Of a stretch of DNA of 64,000 bases, positions 37,004-49,200 are shown piece after piece. Source of the stretch: Mya arenaria (taxonomy: Eukaryota; Mollusca; Bivalvia; Myida; Myidae). The stretch covers positions 37,379,152 through 37,443,151 of the forward strand of contig NC_069132.1 of the NCBI RefSeq assembly GCF_026914265.1, read 5' to 3'. The notes beneath the pieces are model-generated. The model was given only the letters and a program-made list of their open reading frames with translations. It searched no databases and was not told the DNA's origin. Numbering within the stretch: the first letter of the stretch is position 1; each line of letters begins with the position of its first letter. Made by a program: the position numbers and the translations under genes.

Positions 37004-38679
37004 ACAAGAGCTGTCACAGTATGTGACGAATGCCCCCGAATGTGACATTGACCTACGAACAAGGTCACTACATGAAAAGTTGACCTTGCCTTTACGTGTA
37101 AAATACATATGGCAAGTTATTTTAAATTGCCTCTGAACATTAAAAAATACCACCCATACTTGACAACCTACACTGTTATGTCCTTATATTCAGAATTCCC
37201 TTGTGAATAAACACTTAGTGTATCTTTCACCTAAGAGGTAGGGACATGGGTCTTGCACACGACACGTCGTCTTCGTATGTGGAACACATGTAGCAAGTTA
37301 TTTTAAAATCTGTCCATACAAGAGAAATATACAGCCCGGACACGACAACCTATACTCTATGTCCTTATATGCAGCACTCCATTGTGAATAAACACTATGT
37401 GTGACCTTGACCTTTGAGGCAGGGACACGGGTCTTGCACGCGACACGTCGTCTTGGTATGTGGAACACATGTGGCAAGTTATTTTAAAATCTGTCCATAC
37501 AAGAGAAAGTTACAGCCCGGACACGACAACCTATACTCTATGTCCTTATATGCAGCACTCCATTGTGAATAAACACTAAGTGTGACCTTGACCTTTGAGG
37601 TAGGGACACAGGTCTTGCACGCGACACGTCGTCTTGGTATGTGGAAGACATGTGGCAAGTTATTTTAAAATCTGTCTATACAAGAGAAAGTAACATCCCG
37701 GACACGACAACCTATACTCTATGTCCTTATATGCAGCACTCCATTGTGAATAAACACTAAGTGTGACCTTGACCTTTGAGGCAGGGACACGGGTTTTGCA
37801 CGCGACACGTCGTCTTGGTATGTGGAACACATTTGGCAAGTTATTTTAAAATCTGTCCATACACAGGAAAGTTACAGCCCGGACACGACAACCTATACTC
37901 TATGTCCTTATATGCAGCACTCCATTGTGAATAAACACTAAGTGTGACCTTGACCTTTGAGGTAGGGACACGGGTCTTGCAGGCGACACGTCGTCTTGGT
38001 ATGTGCAACACATGTGGCAAGTTATTTTAAAATCTGTCCATACAAGAGAAAGTTACAGCCCGGACACGACAACCTATACTCTATGTCCTTATATGCAGTA
38101 CTCCATTGTGAATAAACACTTAAGTGTGACCTTGACCTTTGAGGTAGGGACACGGGTCTTGCACGCGACACGTCGTCTTAGTATGTGGAACACATGTGGC
38201 AAATTATTTTAAAATCTGTCCATACAAGGGAAAGTTACAGCCCGGACACGACAACCTATACTCTATGGCCTTATATGCAGCACTCCATTGTGAATAAACA
38301 CTAAGTGTGACCTTGACCTTTGAGGTAGGGACACGGGTCTTGCACGCGACACGTCGTCTTGGTATGTGGTACACATGTGGCAAGTTATTTTAAAATCTGT
38401 CCATACAAGAGAAAGTTACAGCCCGGACACGACAACCTATACTCTATGTCCTTATATGCAGCACTCCATTGTGAATAAACACTAAGTGTGACCTTGACCT
38501 TTGAGGTAGGGACACGAGTCTTGCACGCCACACGTCGTCTTGGTATGTGGAACACATGTGGCAAGTTATTTTAAAATCTGTCCATACAAGGGAAAGTTAC
38601 AGAGCCGGACGGACGGACGGACGGAAGGAAGGACGGACGGTGCGATTTTAATATGCCCACCTTCGGGGGCATAAAAATG
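37004..38679 (+). mobile_element. Pearl-type element 3, expanded core
   Basis: The longest of the three copies, with about eight core repeats of some 181 bp. A GGAC tract containing GGAA variants near 38,607-38,638 follows, then a right end reading 'cttcgggggcataaaaat'. The core carries recurrent 'tgtgaccttgacctttgagg' marks. Confidence 0.85.
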
Positions 38680-38689
38680 ATATACAGCC

Positions 38690-39240
38690 CACTGTATGGA
38701 TGTCCAAATGTGTCCCATTTTTCAAACACACGTAAAAAAAACTATAGTTTTTTTCACATCTAAAGTTTTCCTCTGCTGTCTTCAGTATTTAATTATAAAC
38801 CAAAACATATGTCAAGTTTGTAAATGTCACTTTTGTCAACTTAACCATTTTAAGCTTCATGAAAATATGGTGCAAGTTTATAACTTCACGAAAGAGAACC
38901 CATTGAACCCTGCAAAACAGTTAATATCTGAAATTGGCAAACACAGGAGACCATTATAAATTGCTTACAACTGTCTACCGTCTGAGCAATATCTCACAAT
39001 GCAAAATTTAGTGTCGCTTCAATACTTATTTAGAGGAAATTAATTTACGGAAGTATCTAACAATTTATTACTTTATGGGACACAAAATCTGAAAATTGTT
39101 TGATCTGAAGATAAACTGATGTTTTATTAGGTTATTTCAGATTTGAGTTTTATGGCAGGCTATAACATGTTTCACTCGTAGAAAGCCTATTTCGACTTGC
39201 TCTCCATGTGCACGTTCAATGAGGCGTTGTGCAACCTCAT
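38690..39240. repeat. Block X continuation after pearl element 3
   Basis: Picks up where 34,635 left off: 'tttaattataaaccaaa', 'ttttgtcaacttaacc', 'ttttaagcttcat' and 'tatctaacaatttattactt' match 17,850-18,140 of block X copy 1 in order. The pearl and tandem units are therefore insertions within a formerly continuous block. Confidence 0.75.
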
Positions 39241-39592
39241 GGTGTGATGGTCCTGCAAAACTGTGTTGAGTATTACGTCAAATGAATGAAGGGTATAGAA
39301 GTTCTTAATGAATATCCCAACCTGCCATAAAACTTTAACCTGCATGTAAGTTCAATAGTCAATCAGGAGCTATAACTTGTATAAAGGATAATATAGAGTT
39401 ATCGAACCTCATTATGTGATGGCCCTGAACAACTGTGTGAAGTATTAAGTGCATTGAATGAAGGGTATTGAAGTTATAAGTAAAAATCCAAATTTGCCCT
39501 AAAACTTCAACCGGACGCCGACGCCGACACCGACTCTGGGGCGAGTAGTAAAGACCTCCTTATTCTTCGAATAGTCGAGCTAAAAATTAGGA
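39240..39592. repeat. MITE-like or tandem repeat element ending 'gaatagtcgagct'
   Basis: Two related subunits begin 'cctcatggtgtgatggtcct' and 'cctcattatgtgatggccct', about 180 bp apart. They are followed by a 'gacgccgacgccgacaccga' run and the end 'cttcgaatagtcgagct'. The same end in opposite orientation marks the element at 58,340-58,985. No coding capacity. A non-autonomous DNA element is the likely identity. Confidence 0.5.
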
Positions 39593-40315
39593 ATGCAGAG
39601 ATCTGCCGGGAGTTCATTACGATCTACTCTAAAATTAATTTTGTGTGAATAAAATTTACGAGTAAATTGCTGTTATTGTTTTTCCTATGACCTTTTAATT
39701 TTTTATCAAATAAATTCCAAAAAAAATATTTAATAAACTTTAAAATATTTCATTTTGCATTCATGAAGTAAGCCTATCACAAGAATGCAGTGTCGGATCT
39801 GCCCTGTTGACAATAATAACATTGATAAATACAAGGCTATGTCACTATTCAAAGATTTTCAGAAAATCACAATTAAGAGTGACTTTGGTAAAACATCCGT
39901 TCAACCTTAACAGTGCATGGTCGAACGCCTTATTGCCTCGTTTTCTGTGGAAAAATCTCAAAAACATTACTAGCTATTTTTAACAACCAATAATAAATAT
40001 CATACAACAATATGCTTTATTTTATTGATCATGCGCATGACGTCAGAGGTCATGGTTCAGCATTGTGTCAAATGTCGGCTGTTTTACGATGCAATAAAAA
40101 CAGAGGCAGTATATCAATGATTTTTTGTTTATTATTAACAAGCCAATATTTATTTGGCATAAACACAACTGTACACAATGGATAAAAACAAATAACTTCT
40201 GCCGCAGGGTCATAAAACCAAAAATATCTGACGATTTCAAACACTTCGTCGATATTTTATATACTCCGCGGGAAACAAGCAATTAACTCAAGAGTAATGC
40301 ACCAGTCATATGCCC
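39593..40315. other. Intergenic, no feature recognised
   Basis: AT-rich DNA. A minus-strand open frame at 40,043-40,282 has no family resemblance. Confidence 0.35.
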
Positions 40316-40565
40316 AATTGTAAACACGCCCACCAGGGCCGGGGAGTAGCGGGTAAAATCTCTGCCCTGCGGGCACAAACTGCTGGTAAAATCTGCACCC
40401 CCCCCGTTCCCCGGAATACCTAGGAAAGGCCCATTCCCCGCTATTGTCGGGGCGAAAAAATACCATAGAATTCACTCAGCACTGTGAGGCTACCTGGAAG
40501 GAAAAAAACACGGCCCATTTTTCCTGCTATCCCCGGTAAACCCCCGGGTGGAATTCAGAGAGGGT
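40316..40565. repeat. GC-rich low-copy repeat upstream of the main gene
   Basis: A sharp island of high GC in AT-rich surroundings. It holds imperfect internal repeats of 'ggtaaaatct' followed by 'gccc' or 'gcac', and several C or G runs. The minus strand is open for about 70 codons, but the composition explains this. It may be a repeat fragment or a small CpG-containing region near the promoter of the gene starting at 41,128. I favour a repeat. Confidence 0.4.
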
Positions 40566-40801
40566 AACATGCAATTTTACCCTCACAATAATCAGGTTTA
40601 TCCCTCTGAGTAAGCAAGGAAAGTGGGTTTACTCGTTGAGTGTACATGATCTATTTATAGACCAGTATATTGCTAATATTTGACACCACCTGACACTATT
40701 TTTTTCAGAAAGTTATACCTTATATAGATAAACTGATATGTATATACGACATATATAACCCTAATATCACTACAAAGTTACATATGATATTTGAGTGTAA
40801 A

Positions 40802-40827
40802 GCATACATATCCCGCCCTATATATTC
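40802..40827 (-). repeat. 26-bp exact match to tandem units A and B, inverted
   Basis: The reverse complement of this 26-mer occurs at 31,940-31,965 and 36,824-36,849, immediately left of the transposon junction and its empty site. It contains 'agggcgggatatgtatgc'. Flanking bases differ. It could be the terminus of a further mobile element family that happens to lie about 300 bp upstream of the start codon. Confidence 0.6.
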
Positions 40828-40829
40828 GG

Positions 40830-41127
40830 ATTGTATAAAGGTAACGCTCAATACTCCTACTTCAACAAGCAAAAGGGAATAATTGTATTTGTTGAAATAA
40901 TAATTTTTTTCTGCAAGAGCTTAATTCACATTGCTATACAGTTTTGTATATAGATCACAAAACGGAAACCACAGAGTTCAAAGTCTACATACTTGTGAGA
41001 TAACTGATCGAGATAATAGAAAGTCGATTTTAAGATCTATGTTTAGAAATTATGTAATATTTTGCTGTAAATTGATAACGTAATTTGACTATTCAGGTAT
41101 GCATTAAGGACTTCTAACTGCTTGGAA
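40830..41127 (+). promoter_or_regulatory. Presumed promoter and 5' UTR of the TRPT1-like gene
   Basis: The region upstream of the start codon. 'attcaggtatgc' at 41,091-41,102 could be either a UTR acceptor or a UTR donor. No TATA box at a convincing distance could be picked from this AT-rich DNA, so transcription start is unknown. Confidence 0.25.
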
Positions 41128-41826
41128 ATGTCTGGTAAGTTGTATTCTCTCAATGTTTCTATTGTTTTTTTAACATTCTTAATGGTATATTGGTATGTTT
41201 ATCAATTTATTATGTATATACAAGATGAATTATGCACTTAAAGGAAATCTGAGCGACACTCCTTAGCCATGAGAGTTCAATAAGAAATCTAATCAAATGA
41301 ACAATATTTCTATCATATTTCGCAAGTATCGCAAGATCTGGGAGAAAGATCCTGTTTAATCGGTCAAAGACAGGAGTTTGAGCTAATGTGACATGACAGA
41401 TATTTATAAATCATAGGTTACCAAGGAGGGCGTGGAAACTTGAATTCCCAAGGACAGGGTGGATACCAGAGCCAAGTCGAGCACTGGCAAAACCAAGGAT
41501 ATAATACTTATAATAACAGCCATGGTTACGAACATTCCCAACAGGATGGACAAAGAAATAATGAATTGAGCAATAGATCTACTGGAAACCAGCAACAAAG
41601 GCATGGCAATGGTAAAGATGTTCATAGGTCACGAAGCCATGAGAGGCAAGTGAGACATGATGGCCATAGAAGTCCTTCCTTAGACCGTCAGAATCACAGA
41701 TCTCGATCTGGTGACAGAAGGCCCTTTGATCAATCCCCAAGCAGGAGTTCTGGGTCTTCTTTCCAAGTTTCCAGGCAAATAGATCAGCAGCTTGGAACCC
41801 AATGCAGCTCACACAGGAAGGGCAGG
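41128..41826 (+). other. N-terminal low-complexity extension (exons 1-2)
   Basis: Encodes residues 1-139. It opens 'MSGYQGGRGNLNSQGQGGYQ' and continues rich in Gln, Asn, Gly, His, Ser and Arg, including RS-type runs such as 'HRSRSHERQVRHDGHRSPS'. Bacterial KptA and yeast Tpt1 lack a comparable extension. RS and GY/GQ-rich stretches are typical of RNA-binding or condensate-prone segments. Exon 1 contributes only seven bases, and intron 1 is 282 bp. Confidence 0.8.
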
Positions 41827-44800
41827 GTAATGATTGGATTATTTAAATTTTAAATGACTTAATAATGTACTTTGTCTTAGTTGGTAGCTGTGTATCGATT
41901 GAATTGTATTTGTATGCCTAGCAAATTCATTCCTCAACTGTTCATTGAATAAAGGTTTTCAACATTCGCAGTTATAGCATTTATAAAAAAAAAATATGGA
42001 TAACAGTTTCATTTTTATTTGCATACATGCACGCTTTAACTGTGGTTTGTGCTTTCTGTATATCTTATGAAATTATATAAGGCTGTTTTTTGTCCCATTG
42101 TCATTAGATCATTTGCTTGGAATAAGTAGTAGCTTTTTCTGTATTTCAATATAAAAAATATGGTTACATATTATTATTTTTCAGAATGATGACGCTTTAG
42201 TTTTCCTTTCAAAGACGCTGTCTTCAATCCTTCGGCATAATGCTGCAAAATTTGGTCTCGAGTTAATGAAAGGTACGGTATGTTGTGGAGGAAATCACAG
42301 AGTTGCATACTGATAATGTCCGTTGACTCATCATATGTCGAAACAGCTTAAAAAGTGATTGGTATGTACTACTTCCAAGGGCATTTTTCAGCTTTGTTCC
42401 CTTACTGCGATAGTTATTCTCTCTGATATCAGCAATTGCCAATGAAGAAAAAATCATCTGCAATGGATGCTCAGTTGTGTTTCCTAATAGAGTTGTGTGT
42501 CTGATTACATGCTGACAAAAACAGACAAGGTAGAGAAAGGTAGAGAAAATATGTTTGAATATAATTTTATTTCGTTTGTATTACATATGTTCTATTCCAA
42601 GCAATTTTCATACAAATTTTACAGGTTTATCAAACCAAGAGGGCCATGATGGCCCCAAAACGCTCACATAAGCAAAGGGTCACAACTATGTGATAAAGCA
42701 TTAATAAAAATATTACAATATCTTTACTGAATACGATGCCTTGTTTTACATTTGTAAAGAATCATGCAACGAAGCTAACTGTAAAGTTTTATTGAATTTG
42801 GCCTGGTAGTTTTTTAAAGCAAACCAGTAAGTCGGTCATTTTGTTGTTGTTGCTGTTCACCAATCTCTTGCCTTGTTGTATTTTTGTAGTGGGTCATGCA
42901 ATGAAGCTTCCTGTAACGTTTCAGAGAATTTGGTAGTTTCAGAGGAGATGGGTTTTTTTAAAGCAAAACAGGAAGTCAGCCATTTTGCTGTTAATGCTGT
43001 TGTTGTTGTTGTTGTTGATCAATCGTGACCCCTTGTTGTATTTTTGTAGAGGGTCACCCAAGGAAGCTTCCTGTAAGGTTTTGTTGATTTCGGATTGTTA
43101 GTTTAAGAGGAGATGTTTTTTTAAAGCAAAACAGGAAGTCGGGCATTTTGTTGTTGGTGGTGGCGATCAATCGTGACCCCTTGTTGTATTTATGTACAGG
43201 GTCACCAAAGGAAGCTCCCTGTGAAGTTCCATTAAAATTGGCAAGATAGTTTTAGAGGAGATATTTTATAAGCAATTGCTGACGGACGGACGGACTGGCG
43301 GACGGACGACAGACAAAGACCGATCACTTTAGCTCACCTTGAGCATTGGTAAACTAAAAAAGGAAAAGGATTGGTCGGGTAGCCTGAACCACAACATTAA
43401 ATTTGTTACGCCTCTTGTTAGTATCTCAACCTGGACTGGTTACTATTTAAAAGTGAGTAAATAAATTGTATATATATATGTTTTATGTGGTATTCTACTT
43501 CTTAAAGGGAAAACCACTGACAATCCCCCATTAGGATGCCTGTACCCATCCCTCTTGACAGGAAAATTGCCCTGGTATTTTATTAAACCTACTTAACTGG
43601 AGTTATAAGGAAAGCCATTCCATCATTGTATTAATTATTTAATAATTTACTAAGTATTTACAAATAAGTTATATTAAATTTCCTTGCCCCGTCTACTTGT
43701 GTTTAAGTAAATAAAACTTGTCTAATTTAAATCTTTAGATGGATTCTTGCATGTTGATGAGATCTTTCTCAAGGTCCCCGAGCTTCGTTCATATACCCTA
43801 GAAGATATACAACATGTTGTAAAAAGTAACGAAAAGCAGAGATTTGCCTTAGAACAAGAGGACAATGGTCATTGGAAGATCCGAGCCAATCAAGCACACA
43901 GTATACAGGTTCGGTTTCCAACAGTGGCAAAAAATGAGTATATATATACCTTGTATATATACTAGTTAGCCCTGCACTGTTAAGATATTTGCTTGGCCTG
44001 TCCAATTGATAAATGTATCAAACCCAATATGTTTATATATCTTCCTGGTTCAAAATATTTGTACTGATATGCAATAATCTATATTTGTACACATGTATAT
44101 TGCACAGCAGGACTTGTTCTAATTTGTTGAACCAGGAAGCAAAAAATGGTTTGATTAAGGCTTGATCCAGATATTTTTTATCTCGATGACTATTTCAATG
44201 CGTGGAGTTGAAGACATGTTTATCTTGGTAATATTTCTTTTATTTAAGGTATTCCACGCATAAATAAGAAATCTGGTTACCCCACGTAGCTGTTATGCAT
44301 TAGTGAAAGTATTATAATTAAACTACTTGAGAAATACAACGAATAATTAAAAAAGCATTTTTGAAGGGAGTAATATACCTACTTCCAAACTTCCCTTAAT
44401 GGAAGCCCTGTATGTAAGCTCAAACTAAGTACATGTACTTGAATTTGGCTTTTTTTAAAATCTACACTCTCACAGATTTACCGTTTTTAAAACTTTTGAT
44501 TTTTCGCCTTATGGAATAGGCAAATTTGTGCGTAAATATCTGCGAACCAGTGATATAAGACTGCTGACAAAAGATCAGATCGCAATTTTTCATATTTCCG
44601 TTCGAAAATTAATGTTAAATGGCTAAAAGCGTTACCAATGGTTTAAGAAAAATGAAAAAAAAACAACATTTTTTGAACTTATAAATAAAAATCTGCGATC
44701 TATATTTATCAGCAGTCTTATATGATTGGTTAACATCATTTTCGCATCAATTGGCTCGTTCAAAGACAAAACAAGGCAGTCCAAACGACGGTTATATGCC

Positions 44801-46123
44801 CCGCCGTTGTTCTTTAGTATATTTTGTTGATCTTACAACCTGACTGGTACGTTGAATCTGACCAAAATTGTACACAAACACTGGTCAAGAGTGGGAATAT
44901 AGGAAATACAACTTGTTTGATCGGTAACCTAAATATTCTTGGATATTTGAACATATTATAAAAGAATATTTGTTAAAGTTTTTCATATTTAAGTGTAGTG
45001 TAGGTAAGATCAATGTCAATGTTATTTTGGCTAAAACAGGAAGGAAAATGGGTCCTTGATTTATAACATCAATGAAATAGCAAGCCTTAAGTATTTTTGA
45101 TGAAGTGATACATATATATTGTGGTGACGTCATAACATTGTTTTACTGCTTTTGAAGAGAAAACACATGTTATAAATATATTATCACATTTGTGTCCAGT
45201 GTTAAGTATCAATCTGTGCAACTTGTTTAACACTTTCAATTAACATTTATATCTTATCCTCTATTTAGCATTGTCATAATATGGATCCAAAACTTAATGG
45301 ATTACTGGCACAAATTGCAAATGGTTCGAGTTCTTAGATCAATTCAGTTATTGTTGCTAAAAGTACATGAAATGTATAAGGTCTTTAAATCCAGTAAGAA
45401 TTGATATGCCTACACTGCTAAATGTAAAAAAGCCCGGACACAAGCATGTGTACTATGACCTTTAAATTTCATACGTGACCTTGACCATTGAGGTATGGAC
45501 CCGGGTCAAGGTCACTGCACATCGTCTGAATGAGGACAACATGTGTACCCAGTAATATGGTAATACATAATTGAATAAGTAAGTTATAGCGAGGACATGA
45601 GCATGTGTATTCTGACCTTTAAATGTATCTTATGACCTTGACCTTTGAGGTATGGACCCGGATCAAGGTCACTGCAAATTGTCTGAATGAGGACAACATT
45701 TGTACCAAGTAATATGGTTATCCATCAATGCATAAGTAAGTTATAGAGCGGACACGAGCATGTGTACTCTGACCTTTAAATGTCTCTTGTGACCTTGACC
45801 TTTGAGATATGGACCCGGGTCAAGGTCACTGCACATTGTCTCAATGAGGACAACATTTGTACCAAGTAATATGGTAATCAATCAATGCATAAGTTATAGC
45901 CCGGACTTGAAATGTTACAGCCAGACATACAGATGGCCAGACAGACAGACGGACAGACGGACGAAGTGCATTCCTACAATCCCCTCTATAATGCCAGGGG
46001 ATTAAAAAGTTGTAAAAACGGTCAATCTGTGAGAGTGCAGCTTTAAGGTATCTAATGTACAAACAAGACGAATGTTGATGCTAGGCATCAAAGACGCGGC
46101 TAAATGGGTTTTATTGAATATTA

Positions 46124-46221
<98 letters not shown>

Positions 46222-49200
46222 ATGTTCATGAAACATTCTGATTAAGTTTCATGAATATAAGACCAAATATAATGCCTTTAGTGTGTTCCAGATTGGACCT
46301 AGTCACCTAGTTTTTGACCCACGTGAAAAATATCGATACCCAATTTACTCAATAAAGTCATGTGACAATATATACAAGTGTTAACATTCCGAATAAACAC
46401 GGACATGGCCGAACTATGACGGTTTAATCAATTTTCTAGATCGTAGTTACTCGGTCGTCTCCGGCATGCGTAAATTATTAAGACTGGTTCCTTGCATTAT
46501 CACCGATAAAATTATTGGTGTCGGGTCGATTCGGCCGAGATATCATTTCGGACTGATCATTTTCGGCCTACTTTTATTGATTAATGTTTGTTTTAAATCG
46601 TTTGAATTACGCTTTGAACTTTCATTTTATATCAGTTAAATTTAAATTGTGTCAATTTCGTTATTGCGACTAATATTTGTTAGTAAAATCGTGTGAATTA
46701 AGCTTTGTACCATTTTATATCACTTAAATTTAAAATAGTCAATTAATGTCGTGTTAAGGCACTTATATTTGCATAATTTAAACTAATATTCACAATATGC
46801 CCGTTAATTCTCACATGCGTATTTACTACCACAGCGTGTATATAAATCGTTTTCACAGAAAGTAAATTTCTAAAATAACAAACTCGTATGACCGGCGACC
46901 AGTCAATACAAAAACAGAGGGAATAACTTTTTTTTGAATTTCCTGCTTTAAACATTAGGCTTATTTGTTTTATATGACGTTTTGGAAGTTTTACACGCAT
47001 CAAAACTGTTATTGACGACAAATTTTAAGTAAAGTTGAATAAGAGTTGATATCATTAACAAATCTTCTTTTTTCATAACTAAAATTTATCCGTATACACT
47101 TCCCCATTGACAATTGCAAACATGTATCCCTATAGACGCGGCCTCTAGGCCGCGCCTAATAAGCTTTTCGTTAAAATTTGCCATTGACCTTTATGATGAA
47201 TTTTGAAGGGTGGAATCCCCACATTATTTTAGTATCATAAGAAGGTAAGTATCGCTTGCTGATTACTTTCATGTAAAATAAACTACCAAAAATATGCTGT
47301 TAGATAATTTTTCTGCAGTTGAAATTTCAGTTTATTTTAACCAGGCTGCCCAGGCATAAAAAAATCGGCTAATAATCCTTATGATATATAGATATCGTAC
47401 AACTTAACTTTCAAATAAAATATAAATATAGTTCAAAACTGTATTTTCTCTGAGTCTCATAACTATGATGATGCTTTGGTAATTTAATTGACATAGCAAT
47501 TCACTCTCTCTAACCAAATCTAAAATCAAATGATAAACATTTACAGTTACAAAAATGTTAAGGTGAAAAGGTGTACAGGACTCATATTTGCAGACATCAC
47601 ATACATGTATAAGAAACATGAAAATAACATGAGGATTTGATTTGTTACAAAAAACATCAAAGAAACATTTTCGTTTATTCTGTTAAAAATATGTTTTGTA
47701 CACTTCTACATGATAACATCAAGCGTTCCTTTTTTGTTGGTATATTTAGGTAGATGAATTGGACCTGCAACCGATAAAATCAGCAAACGAAATCAGCACG
47801 GTCATTCACGGCACTTACTATAAGAGTTGGGAGATGATCCAGAAAACGGTTAGTTTTTACAAAATAAGTGTATGCTTAAAAACTGTGTAGTATATGTACA
47901 TATATGTATTTTATTCTTGCATAAATAGCAACACTGAGTGAAAAGAAGGTTAACCCTAAGTTTTCTTATTTGACTTACCCAAGGGCTCTAATATGAGTTG
48001 GAAAAAACAAAAACTGGGCCCTGTTTCAATAACATATCTTAGTCAACTCATATACCATACGCTGCTTAAGAGTGCTCAAGGGCACCCTTTATAAATTAAT
48101 TAAACACTATTTTTATAAAAACACAATCTACGCCAAAAACCAGGTTACGCCTAGAAATTTCCAATGTTAAGCCAAGATCTTTATTCAGACAAGGTTCTGA
48201 TTTGGCTGAAACTGCTGTTCAAAACTTAATGCAAAACCTGTTAACATTAATATTTACCTCTGAATTTGTTGCAGATATTAATCTTAAACTAATATCTATG
48301 GGTGAAAGTGGTCTCGTGGTCAGGTGTCTTTCTAACCCAATTGGTTGTTGGTTCATTCCCAACAGGAGCTTGTTCTATTCGCCTCTTGACACTATTTGGT
48401 TGTCTGGTTAGCGCAATCGTTTATCAGTAGTTGACAGGGTTTCCATTCCTTGGCTTGCGCATGTGAGTTTGGTTTGTGGTTGCCAACCAAGACAAGTCGG
48501 TTTCCCTGGGTACTCTGTTTTCCCCCATAATACAAGACCACACCCACGCGTAGCATTGTGACAACATGAGTGATTAATATTTTGATGTAATAGGACTGGT
48601 TTGATCAAGGACACAAGACATGAAGTAACTTCATTTCAGCTTCTAGCATTCTTCACAATGATTAACCATTAACTTAATTTATATCTGCAGGGCTTGAGGC
48701 GAATGAATAGAAACCATATCCACTTTGCTGCAGGCCTGCCAGGGCAGGGAGGCGTGATCAGTGGTAAGTATGCTGTTGTTTTTTTCTCCCACATCAGATA
48801 AGTAGACACAAATCTGGCCATGCTGGAAATTCCTATCTTGCCAACGGACAAAGACAAAACAAGTACCCGTATGGAACTCCTTTTTTATTGTCATCACACA
48901 ATTACCTACCTTGTTGAAGACCGTCGTCTGTAGCATCATGGAAACCTTCTGTTGTTGCAATATTTAAAATCTAAATTAATTATTTCCCGCTTCAAATGGC
49001 ACTATAAAAATGTGTTCACGCTGCATTCAAGAATTAATGCTGTAGACTCCTCAGAACTATTTAAAGAAATAATCTGAATCACTTCGCGCATATCCATGAC
49101 AACCACGGACGTTCACATATATATATACGCAATTTCTTTTCACTACTCACAAAAGAGTTCCAGCGAAAACATAAATTTTAACTGAGGTGAGAGAAAAAGC

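Noticed and set aside
29600..38600. CRISPR-like regular repeats
   Set aside because: The 181-bp units have no unique spacers, belong to pearl-type elements, and the DNA is eukaryotic.
41404..41812. Minus-strand open frames overlapping exon 2
   Set aside because: Shadows of the plus-strand low-complexity exon, which has matching splice phases on both sides.
46002..46229. Open frame of alternating Ile and Tyr
   Set aside because: Translation of the (TA)n microsatellite.
47134..47155. Short GC-rich hairpin ('cgcggcc' and 'ggccgcg' arms) in intron 4
   Set aside because: Only seven-base arms; too short to support a function.
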